DNA from: Micromonospora polyrhachis
GTDB taxonomy: Bacteria; Actinomycetota; Actinomycetes; Mycobacteriales; Micromonosporaceae
Direction: 5' to 3'
NCBI RefSeq assembly: GCF_014203835.1
Contig: NZ_JACHJW010000001.1
Span: 806,001 to 870,000 of the forward strand
DNA: 64,000 nt
Below, in pieces: positions 1 to 12,700 of this stretch (the stretch's first letter is position 1; every line of letters begins with the position of its first letter). The notes under the pieces were generated by a model. It was not told where the DNA came from. It worked only from the letters and a program-made list of their open reading frames with translations, and searched no databases. The position numbers were made by a program, and so were the translations under genes.

Positions 1-508
1 TCACCGCCAGCGCGGAACAGTCGGCCGGGTCGGTCACCTCGGCGACGTAGACCCGCCGGGGCGGCGGCCACGGCGAGCCGTCCACCGGCAGTCGCCAGGC
101 CCGCCACAGGCCGCGCACCCCGGGGTGGTCGCCGACGACCGAGACAGCCGCCTGGTCAAGCGGGTCGATCGGCTCCGCCGGGTCGACTGTCAGGTCGAGC
201 GACGTCGGCACCGTGCCGCCCCGCTGGTGGATCTTCGCAGCCACCTCGGGAGAGACCGCCTGGAACACGTACGGTGTCAGGCCATCGTGGTCGACCTGGG
301 TGATCCCGGCCAACTGGGCGGTACCCACGCCCGCATCGGTCAGTAGCTCCCCGAGCAGGACGAAGTCATCGACGTGCAGGTCGAGGTGCTGCTTCGTGAC
401 GGCGAACGTGACCGCCCGGGCCAGTTCGGCGAGGGCGCCCTCGGCCAACCAGTGCCGCGCCTGCGTGAGCAGTTCGTCCGGCACCCGCCCGGCGAGCCGC
501 AACAACAT
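1..508 (-). CDS. Conserved protein of unknown function, 3' part cut by the window edge
   Basis: An open minus-strand frame starts at ATG (506-508) with MLLRLAGRVPDELL and runs without a stop to base 1, giving at least 169 residues. The visible part is helical at the N-terminus and then mixed alpha/beta, with no signal peptide or membrane segment. It lies 211 bases after the stop of the giant toxin-like gene, in the same direction. In polymorphic toxin loci this slot often holds an immunity or accessory gene, so immunity is a reasonable guess but nothing more. I do not recognise a named family with certainty. No clear Shine-Dalgarno precedes the ATG, and no better in-frame start was seen upstream. 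Confidence 0.75.
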   Translation of the reverse strand, partial: MLLRLAGRVPDELLTQARHWLAEGALAELARAVTFAVTKQHLDLHVDDFVLLGELLTDAGVGTAQLAGITQVDHDGLTPYVFQAVSPEVAAKIHQRGGTVPTSLDLTVDPAEPIDPLDQAAVSVVGDHPGVRGLWRAWRLPVDGSPWPPPRRVYVAEVTDPADCSALAV

Positions 509-719
509 GGTGTGACATCCGATCAGCCGATCTGGCTTCGTGGTGCTTTCCGGACCGCCCACTACCACTCCCATCCTCCGAAACCCATCGGCTTCGTGCT
601 CGACGACACCGTGCGGAACCACGCAGGCCCCATCGCACGTCACACCGCTCCTACGACTACGCAACCCGCACCCGAACCGTTCAGGCGGGAGTGTCGCGCC
701 AACGGCAGACCTTGGCTGT
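509..719. other. Intergenic spacer after the giant gene
   Basis: This 211-base spacer follows the giant gene's TGA (720-722). I saw no convincing terminator stem (only a 5-base pairing), no sigma-70-like promoter and no coding signal. Confidence 0.5.
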
Positions 720-3700
720 TCAGGTGGTCGTTCGTTGGCCGGCCCGCCCTGCCCATCCCGGCGACTCCGCGGCGCTGACCACAGCGAAGGCCGGAAGGCC
801 CCCCGCGTCCAACGGCTGCAGAACCGCCGTTGACCCGTACAGGTTGGCCAACCCCACTGCCCCTCGCAGGTGGGGTGGCGCCATCCGCGTCACGTCCTTG
901 ATCAGGCTGCTACTGATCGCCAGCCAGAATTCGCCGTCGCCCCGGCCCGGCTGGCTCTGTGTGATCACCGGCCCCGACAGACCAGCCCACCACTGCTCGA
1001 TCTGCTCTCGTACGGGCCGGCCCGGCACCAGATCCAACCGGACATATCCCCAGTCCTGCGGCACCTGTTTCGTCAGTCGGTCCACCGCCGCCACCGTCAT
1101 CCGCACCAGCGACCGGTTCAGGCTTGCTTCGTACGCCTCCTGGACCGACGCCGAGTCAGCGATGGAGGTCGAAAGCCGAGTCTCCTGAGCGACTCGCAGG
1201 TAGCGCCACACCGCCAGCGCCATGTCGCCGTCGACGAGCACGCCCAACGGCCCGACGCCTGACGCGGCCCGCAGGTCCGCGTGATACCGCCCCGGCGGTG
1301 TCATCATCCGAACCGCCATCCGGTCCGCAGCCGCTGCCCGCCAGCCCGCCCGGACCGGGAAGTCCAGTTGACCCGGCGTCAACCATTTCTCCTCCAGCGA
1401 GGTATTCACGGTGAGGTAGCTGGAGGGTGGGCTCTTCGGGAACTGCGCGGACAACGGCTTCGGCTCGAACCACAGATTCGTCGGATCCCCGGGCAGCCGT
1501 CCGGTCACGGAGAAGAACCCGGCCGCTGAATGGGAACGGCTCTCCCCCGCGCTCTCCGGGCTGTACGTCGCCACCGTCATCACCTGGTAGTGATCTAGGT
1601 AGACCGTGCCGCCGGCCGCCACGACGGTCGTCCGCACTCCGGTCCGGTGCGACAGCTCGTCCGCGAGAATCTGTGCCACGGGCAGGAACGGAGTCGCCCC
1701 CTCGGTCTGGGCGTACGGATTGCACGAGCTGAACAGGATCGTTCGGCCAGGCGAGTAATAGGGATCTCGCGCAATGACCTCCGCCACATCGGCTGGCGAG
1801 AAGCCGTCGTCATGGACCTCGACGCCGGATACCGTCCCGTGTACGGCGATGAGGTACATGTCCTCCCCGAGAGAGAGCCGGAAACCGTTGAGGTACAGGC
1901 GCACCACCGGATCGGCCGGGTTGCCGGCGAAGACCCGCCCATCCGGCACGGCGAAACTGTTGTTGAACAGCCTGACCGCCGCCTCGCTGAGACCACCCGG
2001 AGGTCGAGCCGTCAGCACGACCTCGTTCTCGACCGTCGGTAGTTCCTGCACGAACTGCTCCACGGGCACAAGGTCGTTCTGCTGGTAGCCCGGGCCACCA
2101 ATGAGCAGCGGCCCAAAGGGCTTGACCATGCCCTGATCCGCCCCGGGCCGGAATTCCGCCCACCCCGTACCGGCCTCGGCCGCGACCTTCAGCAGGAGGC
2201 CCCCGTCAGAATTCGCGTAGACCCCGAGTCGGCCAGCCGCGATCCCGTCTGACATCAGCGTCAGTTGCCCCGTCGCCGCCACGATCGGGGTCTGAAGGAG
2301 ATCGGCCATCCGTTTGGCCGCCGGGTTCGCCCCGTACGACGGCGAATCCATGACGATCAGCGGCGACAATCCGCGCCATTTCTGCTGATGCACCCGCAGC
2401 ACCGCGGCTATCTCACCGTGCTCCTCCTGGAGCGACCTACCGACGAAGACGGGATAGACCCCGGCCAAGGGCTGCACGTAATGCGACAGCAGCCGCTGGA
2501 TGTGCCCCTGATCGGAGCCTTCCTTTCCGAGATAGGCCACCTTCTTGACGTCATCGAAGCTGTAGATCCAGCCATCGGTCTCCGCCAGCACCACCCGAGC
2601 GGTGGCGAATGTGCCGCTCGGGTCCGTCGTCAGGTCCCAGGCCTGGGTCGGCCTGGCCAGATTTGCCAGGGCGACCGGCCCCCACACATGACCGTGTCCG
2701 AACCCAGGCGCGAACCGCAACAGGGCATTGTCGATCTCCACCTCGACCGTACCCTCCGGTACGTCCTCCTGCCTCGCCCCCGCCAACACCGGCAGGCCCA
2801 TCGGATTGTTCAACCAGTACATGATCGACGGCAGTGGATCATCGTCATTCGAGTACGGCGCCTCGGGCAGATAGGCGTAGCTGACCCCGGCCGGCATCGG
2901 CGGCAGCTTCTCGACCGCCGCCACAGCCACCTCCACCTGCCGCCACCGGCCCGGATCCTGCTGCCTCAGACGCTCCGCCTGGGTATGCAGGTCCGGTATC
3001 TGGCCAGGCTGACCCGCACCCGCCACGATCCGATCCAGGATGCTCGGCCACGCCTCCGTAACCTGCCATAACGCCAGCACCTCTTCGGTACCGAGCTGCA
3101 TCACCAGATCCAGCGGCACGTGCTCGACCACTGCGGCCAGGTCCTGGTATCCGCCGTCTACCGCGCGATCTTGGTATCCGCCGTCTACCGCGCGATCCGA
3201 CAACGACTCCGCCACGGCCGTGGTCCAGCGGACCGGCTGCGCCAGGCCGACGGCCAACTCCGGTACGGACACCACCATCGCCAGTGACCGCATCACCTCG
3301 ACCAGGTCGCCGGCGAGAATCCGGCTGGCGGCCCCCCGGTCCGGCGGGAACCAGGTCCAGGGCAGACGCTGGTCGGGACCGAGCCGCAGCCTGCCGTCCG
3401 GCTCGGCCGCCCCGGTGACGTTGGTGGCGACCACCTGACCGCTGCTCAACGTGTACACCACCCCATCGGTGGCCAGGACGCCGACGCCCAACCGGTCGCG
3501 CAACTGCTCCGCAAACGACCGGGTGGCGTTCGGTGGGACCCGTCCCGCCTCGCAGGCGACCAGCAGGATGTCCGGGCTGCCCGGGGCCCAGCCATGTGTC
3601 GTACGCAGATGGTCGGCGAACTCGGCCGCCGTCATCCGCCGGTCCCCCACCTGGATCAGCTGGGTCGCCGCGTCGAAATGGGTCACCACGGTCAGCGTGT

Positions 3701-3790
3701 TCGCCGTTCGAGGCGCGACCGCCGCAGCGGCCCGTTCCGCCTCGGCGAGCGGCGAGTTCGGATCACCGAGCAGCAGCACGTGCCCCGAGG
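720..3790 (-). repeat. Super-repeat III of caspase-like modules, ending the giant protein
   Basis: Module A has H7892/C7934 (VVTHFDAAT, LLVACEAGR). Module B has G8305 in the His slot and D8336-S8337 in the Cys slot. Module D has H8505/C8544 (IAVHGTVSG, LFSSCNPYAQ). The last X module runs to the stop, exactly where the next A module would begin. Confidence 0.7.
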
Positions 3791-6700
3791 GGGATGCCGC
3801 CTGGCTCCGTACGTCATCCGCGCTCGACATACCGGTCGGCCGGGAAACGGTCACCTCCCTGAGGGCCTGGACCAGATCCCCGACCAGCGCCCGGGAAGCA
3901 CCACCGGACGCGGCGTACCACTTCCAGCCGAGCCCGGTTGCGGATCCCGGCCAGGCGACGCGCAGCACGGCCCGGCTGCCCGGACGCTGGTGGAGTTCGG
4001 GTCGCCCACTGACCGTTCGCGTACCGGTGGTGAGCACGGTGCCCCGGGCCGCCAACACCCCCACCCCGAGTTCCTCGTGAAGCTGACGGGCGAACGAGGG
4101 GCCCGACCGACCGAACATCGACCGGGGCGAGCGGCCGGCGTTGCTCGCGACCAACACGATGTCCGGCCCGCCACGGTCCGGCCAGCCCTGCTCGGTACGT
4201 AGGTAGGTCGCGAAGTCCTTGGCCGTCAGATGCCGGTCGCCCACCCGGATACGCTGCTGGACCGGGTCGAACTCGGTGACGACGGTGAGCATCCCGGCTG
4301 CCGTCGGGACCGTCTGGGCCGCTGCCGCCCCGGCCGTCGACGATCCTGCCGCCCCGTCCGTTGGGAATCCTGCCGCCCCGTCCGTCGAGGATGCCCCGAG
4401 CCACAACGTCGTACCGGCGGTGGCCGCCAACGCCCGGGTGGTCGGGGTCGCGGCCGGATCCCCGATCCGGTCCGCCAACTCTCGTACGGTCGTGTCGAGG
4501 GCGAGCTTCGCCGCGTACCAGGTGTCCTGTGCCGTGAGCCAACGCTGGGCAAGATCGGCATGTTCGGTCTGGCGCAATCCGTCCCAGTCCAGCGGCGTCA
4601 CCGCGCCTGTGCCGATCTCGTCGGCGATCCGCTGCTGTTCGAGTTCCAGATCGACGGCCTGCCACTCCTGGAACCGGGTGGTCACGGTCATGGCCTGCGC
4701 GTTCGCCGTGGCGAGCAGCATCATCGCGGTGGGATCACCGGCGAAGCCCAGGTGCTGGGCGGCGTCGCCAAGGTCCATCCAGACCGGAGTGGAGTCCGGT
4801 ACGAGCAGCACCGACTGCGCGGTGCTCGTACCGACGGCACGATGGACCTCGACGGCGACGACGATCTCCTCGGTCCACTCGACCTGGGCACTGGGCTGGA
4901 GCTTGTTCACCAGGCCGACGTCGGTGGTGATGTTCTGCCCGGCGCTGCCGCTCGTCCCCTCCCGGGTGTCGCCGTATCCGGTGACAGCTCCCCCTGCGGA
5001 GGTGGCGTTCGGGTCGATGTCCTTGATCGCGCCCCAGCTGCCACCAATCTGCCCGCTCGGCGGACCGGCGTCGTTGGTGTCGTCGGGCTGGTAGGCGCCG
5101 CTGATGGTCCCGATCGGCAACCCGATCCGGGCCACGCTGGCATTCCCGGTGCTACCGATGGCCCGGCCGGCCCGTACGTCGCGCAGTTGCGGGGGTGAGA
5201 CGACGGAAAGCCGAGCCTTGGCCAGCCGACTGTACAGGGTGACCGTGACCCGGGTGCCGATCGCCGTCGGCTCGACCAGATCGACGCTGTACGGCCTGGC
5301 CAGCCGCATCATGGCGCTGCCCCACATCGCGGTCTGACTGAACGCGGCCATGATCTGGTGGGTGAGCGGCGCGCCCAGCCGGGCGACTTCGGCCTCCCCA
5401 AGGTCGTGCAGTGTCCGCACGATTGCCGCCTGCACGAGCGCGGCCCCCCGGAAGTCCGACGGCTGGTACTTGACCGGCATCGGCACGGGTGAGGCGGCCT
5501 GCCAGCTTCGCAGTTCGATGTCGGTCCGGACGGACCTCTTCGCCAACGACACGAGGGTCGGGTCGGGGTTCCCGGCTCCGCCCGGGGTGACGAGGTGGTT
5601 GGCGACCCGGTCCAGGATCACCTCCTGCGTACGCCTCAGCGGTGCGCCGAGCACCTTTCCCTGGTGGTAGGCGGTGATCTGGAAGGTGACGGTCTGCGCT
5701 ATCCGGGCCCACGCCCCACCGGCGTCGACAACCAGGTAGGTCCGGTCGCTGACGGTGTTGGTGGCGGAGATCGTGCTGGCATGGCCGGCCCGGTCGGTGA
5801 CCTCACCGCCGCCCCCGCCGTTACCCGCCTGGCCGAGCAGTTGAGCGGTACCCGCCAGATCCGCCCGATGGGTCCCGCTGCGGGACCGGGCTGTCGTCGC
5901 CGCCCCCGTTACGTTCATCTCCAGGGTCTTCGGTGCCGGCAGCAGCCGGTCCAGCCGGGGGGTGGTCGGCTTGCCGCCCGCGTCGACCGCGAGGACCTGC
6001 ATGACGATCTGGACCGACTCCCGACCGACCACGCCGGAGTATTCGAGCAGGAACGACGATCCACCGTCGACCAGTTCGCCCCAGTGCGACGCGAGGTACT
6101 CGACGGTGGTGTGCCCCAGTACGGTATCGATGTTGACCAGGCTCGCCAGGTTCGACCCGAGCAGTGGCGTACCACGGCCGACCGTCGCCGGAAGGCTGAT
6201 CCCACCCAGCCAACGCAGCACCGCGCTGCCCAACGCCGGAGGGTTCAGCGGGCGACCGGTGCCGAGGTTGGCCGGCGGTGCCGCCAGTGACGTTGAAAAG
6301 GCCATCGGGGCACGTGGTGCGGTGTGGAACATCTGCGGCAGGTCCAGCATCGGCAGGCTGCTCGGTGCCGCCATGGGCGGACGGAGTACGCCCATGCGCC
6401 GCGCCAGGTCCGAGGTCATCAAGCCGTACAACTTGGCACCGTCGACCACCCGGGAGGCCCGATAGGTCCGGTCGGCGCGGAGATCCTGCTGTTCGATCAG
6501 GACCACGTGCACCACGAACTTCACCGTGGCGTTCACCGTCAGCTGGATGCCCCGTTCCCCGCTGAAGGTCTCGTTGCGCTCGATCTCGCCACTGATGGCC
6601 GACTGCGTCCCGTGCTCACGCTCGACGCCCAGCCGTCCGGCCACCTGTCCCTTCAGGGACGCCGAGGCGGCGGGGACGGAGATCCGACCCCCGATCGACA

Positions 6701-9700
6701 GATCGACGTGGAGGGCCCGGCTGTGTGAGTTCAGCAGCCCCTGTGATCCTGAGGTGCCGTGCTCGATGTCGTGCCGCACCATCCCTTCCGGGCCGGGCGT
6801 CGCATTCGTCACGACGGCCCGGATGTACACCGCCGCCTTTACCGAGCTGTCCCCGAGCACTTCACCGAGGTTGGCCAAGAGCACCGCCTGGCGGGACATC
6901 GAGGGCAGCATCGCGGCGAGTCGGTCCGCGTTGACCTGCTGGAGCAGTTGCAGGTGTCCGAAGGAGCCAGGCACCTCGACCCCGAGCGCCGTGCCCCGGC
7001 CGACCGGTAGCTTGGCGAACCGACGCCACGGGTCGTCCGTGGTCATCGCGTCCCGTGCCTGACGCAGCGCCGAGATAATGGCACCGCGCAGCGTCGCCGC
7101 CCCATCGACGTAGAAGACGTGGTCCCAGTGGGTCACCTCGCCGGTCTCCGGTGCGGCCAGGCTGAGGTTGTCGACCAGGTTGGCATCGAGGTCGACCGTT
7201 GTCGTGGTCAACTCGTCCAGGGTCAGCGCCGCCGCCTCCTGCCCAGGCTGGAAGGTCCGGTCATGCGACACCGAGAAGGCCAGCCGTTGTTCGAACGTGT
7301 CCAGGGCGAGGAGCTGGCCGTTGCCCTCCGGCTGCCGGGTGGTGGCGAGTCGCACCGGCTGCGGCACCTGGTCCAGAATCCGGTTGCCCGTGCTCCGTAG
7401 CCAGTCGGTGGGTTCCTTGAGGGCGTACAACTCCATGGTGAACCGGAGGTGGTCGGAGAAGACGGCGGTCTGCTTGTCCCCGGCGTCGAGGTACGTCTCG
7501 TTCGCCATGTTGGTCGCGGACGCGCCACGTCTGCGGGTGTAGCGCAGTCGACCGACGGTGGACAGGTTGCCCGCCACCAGCGCCTCGGCCCGCAGTTCGT
7601 ACCCCCTGCTCCTGGTCGCCCTGCGCTGGTGCGTCTTGGCGATGCTCCGCAGGTTGCGCAGCGGGGTACGCCGCAGCCGTTGCGCGTCCGTCGATTGCCT
7701 CGACCCCCGGTACGACCCCAGGTAGGTGGGCCCTTGTTCCCGGTCGACCCGCTCCGCCGTCAAGAGGACGACGAGGCTGCGACGACTCGCCGCCCCCAGG
7801 TACGGCAGGTGGATCACCAGGGTGTCCGAGGTGAGCGTGAGCAGGTCGGCGGCGAGTCGGGTCGGCCCGGTCTGGGTGGCGAGGCTGCCTGCGTTCTCCA
7901 GCGCCTGGACCACGTTACGCATGATCCTTTTCTGGGTGTACGCCACCCGCGCGTCGTTCCAGGTCGGTAGGAAGCGACTGGTGTCCCGGTTCTCCGGCAG
8001 CGCCAGGATCTGTTGAATCCGCTCCGCGATGGCCTCGGCCAGCAGATACACGCCGTACGCCGTGGTCTGCCCCGGACGCAGCCGGCCGTCCTGCCACATG
8101 TAGCGCGGCAGGATCCGATTCCCTCCGGAGTTGTCGGTCAGCTGCGTGAGACGCGTGATCAGCAGTTGGTCGGCGGACTGGCTCGGTCGGGTGACGACGA
8201 CCGCCGGGGTGGCCGGCTCGACCGCCGCCAGGGTGGCCGGCTCGACCGCCGCCAGGGTGGCCGGCTCGACCGCCGCCAGGGTGGCCGGCTCGACCGCCGC
8301 CAGGGTGGCCGGCTCGACCGCCGGTGTGACCAGCGGATTCGGGGTCGTGGCCGACTCGGCGACCGACGAGGTGGGCGGCGGCAACGGACGTTCCGGCGAC
8401 AGGTCCACGGTGGCCGCCACCAGGTTCGCGGTAGTGGTCGTCAGGTTCGCGGTGGCCGCCGCCACCAGGTCGAGCGCAGCCCGCTCGATGACGACGATCC
8501 GGACCGTCCCGGAGGTGTTGACCTGCGGTCCCCGACGGGTCAGGATCCGCGACCGGTACGACGCCTGGCGTAGTTCCACCTCGTAGGTGGTCCGGTACAG
8601 GCCGGTCGCCACCCGGTTCAGTTCCTGGGTGGGACGGCTGGTCGTCGCCAGCACGGCGGAGCTGGTCGACGAGGCGGCCAGTTTGACCCGCGGTCCAACG
8701 AGCAGCTTGAGTAGACCGAGGTTCATCCCGCTGTACGCCGCGAACCGGCTACCGGTGCTGCTCAGCGCCTCGATGCCCGCCTCGAACGAGGCGGTCGGTT
8801 GGAAGCGTAACCAGGATTCCTCGCCCACCTCCCCCAACTGCTGCACCGACACCAACCGCATCCGGGCCTGAACGCCGGTGGCGTAGCGGGGCAGGCCAAA
8901 CCGCCGCTTGGACATCACCAGTTGGGGCGGCTGGTCGCTCTTGAGCTGGCCGGACAGGTCCGGGCCGGCGAGGTTCCGGCGTACCTGCTTCCGACCGGCG
9001 CTGCCCGGAACCGCCACGGACTGTCCCGCCAGCAGGTTGAGCAGGTGCCCGGCGAGCCCGCCGTCGTCGACGACCTGAACCGGGTAGAGGCCGGGCTGTA
9101 GCAGCGCCACCGCCGCCCGGTCGAGCTGGCGCACCGGCTGGCTGTCTGTCGGGGTCAGCAGACCGAGTCCTGCGGTCAGCCGGAAGAAGTGCTTACCGGC
9201 CAGCCGGTTGATCGCCGCGTCCGGGTCGGTCGGCGGGACGTTCGCCCCCGCCTCTCCCACCACGATCCGGACCACCACGGTGGACTCGACCAGGAACGAA
9301 TCGTTCTCGCCGAAGAGCATGTAGTTGTCAGTGACACTGGTCGAGCTGGTCGCACCGTACGCCGGACGGGCGAGCTGCGCACCGCCGGCGATGGAGACCG
9401 GGACCCCGGCGAACTCCATCGGCACGACCAGCATCGCCGACCCCGTCTGCTGATCGCTCCGGCCGACCGAGGCGTTCTGCGCCGCCCGCTGGAAGTGGCT
9501 GAGTCGGTGCCCCGGCTCGTGGTGGACCCGGTCGTCGGCTGCGGGACGGGGCAGCAACTGTACCCACACCGTCCGCCTCCGCGATCCGCTCAGCACCGAG
9601 CCGGAGCTCGACTCGACCTCGTACGCCTGCGCGGTGTGCAGGAACGTCTGCGGTGCCGTGGACAGGTCGGCCAGCAGCTCGGCGGCGCTGGTCACCGACA

Positions 9701-12700
9701 GGCCGAAATGGCGTAGGACGCTGGTCGCCTCGTGCACCAGCCGCCCCGACCAGTCGGTCAGCTCCAGCAGGTCGGCGGGGTTGTTCAGTAACTGGGGCAC
9801 CGCCATGACGGCGGCGCGTACCTTCGCCGCGTCCTCGGCGCTGGCCGCGACCACCCCGGCCCAGACCGGGTCGGTCAGGGGCCCGACGGTGCTCGTCGAT
9901 GCCTCGGCCGGTCCCGATGTGTCCGGTGGCCGGGTGGGTACGGGCGGCGAGAGCAGGGACCGGCCGGTGGCGGGCACCTTCCGGTCGAACACCGCCGCCG
10001 CCAGGTGCGCCGGTTTGCCCCAGTGGACCGGCCGCAACGGCCGATCCAGCGTCGGCACCTGGACGGCATCGCCCCGGATCTGCTGCAGGACCGCCGTCAG
10101 GTGGGGCCCCATGGTCTGCACCGGCGCGGCCGGGTTCGGCGGATACCACTTCCAGCCGGCGGCCGGGCCGAGACGTCCCAGGGTGAACACCAGTCGGCCC
10201 TCGGCCCGGCGCAAGCCGATGTCGTCCGCCACCACCTCGCCGTCGGCCCGGGTGAACGCCGAGGCGCGGGGGGCCAGGACACCGACCCCGAGTTCCACAC
10301 GTAGCTGCCGGGCGAACGATTCACCCGAGCGGAGGCCCAGCAAGGATCTCGGCGACCGACCCGCCGCACAGGAGATCAACATCAGGTCCGGGCCACCGGA
10401 GGGCGGCCAGCCATAGCTCGTACGCAGGTGGTCGGCGAACTCGCGGGCGGTCAGATAGCGATCTCCCACCTGGATCCGCTGACCGGCCTCGTCGAAGTGA
10501 CTCATCACCGTCAGCAGACCAGCCGACCGGGGTGCAGCCGCCACCGCCGCCCGCTCCGCCACCACATCCTGCGGCCCCCGGCTCCCCAACCACAGGACAT
10601 GTCCGAACGACTCTGCCCGGGACCGGACGTCCGGCACCACCTCGACCCGAGGCCCCAACCCGTCCCCCGGATCGGCCACCGGCCGCACGAACACGCCCGT
10701 ACCGAACAGGTTCGCCAACCCCACCGAACCAACCGGCTGCCCGGCCAACAGCGACACGTCCCTGACCAACTCCGGACTGATCGCCACCAGCGCCTCACCC
10801 GGACCCGGCGTCGCCGCACCCGTGGTACGCACCGGGCCGGGCCCCGGGCTGGCCGCCCACCGGCTCACCAGCTGTCGTACGTCGGCCTCCGTCGTCGCCG
10901 ACCCCAGCGGTAGCGTCAGATAGCCCCACCCACCGGAATCCGCTGGCTGGCGGTCCTGCCGGGGCATCGCGTCCACCGTCGCGACCGCCGCGCGGACCAG
11001 ACCCCGCCACAGGTTGGCCAGGTACGCCGCGAAGCCCGTCCTGGCCCGGCCGGTCGTTCCGTCGGTCAGCGACGTGTGCGAACCGATGTCGACGTACTCG
11101 CCCAGGTACCGGTACACCGCCCGCAGCCCCTGGTCGGGCAGATGGAGCCAGTCTGTCGACACGTACCGGCTGGCGGCGAGGTCGGCTTCGTACTGCCCAC
11201 CGGGACCGACCAGTTCCGCCGACATCAGGTCACTCGGGTGTGTCTGCCAGCCGGTGGCCACCGGGAAGCCCAGTGCACCGGGCACCTGGGCGATCTCGCC
11301 CGGCACCTCCGGCAGCTGTGCCCGCACCGGTGGGGCGTTGTCCGGGATACGCGTCTGCGCCGCCTCCGGCTCCCGCAACGCAACGCCCGTGCGGCGCCCG
11401 TGCACCCGGTAGAACCGAGCAGCGGGGTGGTTCGAGTCCGCGATCACCGTGGGAGTGCCAGGCCCAACGGGCTGGCGCACCGCGACGAACCACTGGTCGG
11501 TCACCCCTTCGTGCGCCACGAGACCACCGGCCGCCAGCACGGTGATCTCCCGGTCGAGGCGCTGGGCCAGGGCATCCGCGACTCGCTGCGCCACCGGCAG
11601 GAACGGCACCTCGCCCGCAAGCTGGGAATACTCGTTGCAGCTCGCCAGCAACAGCTCCGGGCGTCGTCCATCGGCAGACTCCTGCCAGTACGGATCGTTG
11701 ATGACCATGTCGGCCATCGAACCGGCGTCGAAGTTGCCAGCACCGGTGATGTCCGCACCCCGCGCACCGCCATGCATGACTATCGCGTACACCCCCGGTA
11801 TGGGGTGGGCACGGACCGCGTCCATGAGCAGCACCAGGTCGCTCGGGGCCGGCGGGTTGCCCATGACGACCCGGGCGCCGGGCACCACGACACTCGACGC
11901 GAAGAGCATCCTGGTGTCGAGATCCAGCCGTCGGGGCAGGTTCAGGCCCTGTTCGGCGGTTGCGGCGGTGTCGAAGGTCGGCAGCCACTGCACCAGATCG
12001 GAACGCGCACCGTTCACGGCGCTACCGAAGCGGAGCTGGGGACCGAAGTTCCCGCCGTTGATGGCCAGCCGGCTGGTGCCGATGAACGGATAGACGCGGC
12101 GCCAACCCTTGTTCTTCTCCAGTACGGGTGCGATCTCCAGACCCCCGGCGGTGGTCCGGTAGACGGCAGCGCGGCCCGCGACGATCCGACCCTGGACGAC
12201 ACCGACCGAACCGACCGGGGCTACCACCATGTGGCCGATCCGGTCACTCAGTCGTTGCGCCAGCGGGTTGCTGTTGCCGTACAGGGAGTCGGCGAGGAGG
12301 AGAATCCTCTTCCCCGCCCACATCCAGTGGTTGATCCGTAGGTACGCGGCGATTTGTCCGGCGGCGTCCAGGAAGCCGTCACCGTCTCCGAGGTCGAGAA
12401 ACACCGGCGAGTTGTGGATGAAGACCGGGTAGTAGTTCGAGGCTGGATTCGCGTGCCATGCCGCTTTCAGCGCCGCCACACTCGGCAGTTCGACACCGCT
12501 GGCGGCGAACGTCAGACCGCTCGGGTCCATCGAGACGTCCGACGAGTCGTACACGTACTCGAGGACGAATTCCCCCGTGCCGTCCGCGGACAGCTGCCAT
12601 GGCTGACTCGCGAGGTCCGCCAGACCTACCTGTTCCCCCCGCGAGTCCTGGCCCAGACCAGCACCCCACCGGATGAGCTCGTTGCTGATCCGCACCTCGA

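Noticed and set aside
540-568. Possible terminator after the giant gene
   Set aside because: Only five bases pair, with a long loop. It is too weak to call.
8209-8325. Repeat array as a possible CRISPR
   Set aside because: The 24-base units are directly adjacent with no spacers, and they encode an in-frame linker.
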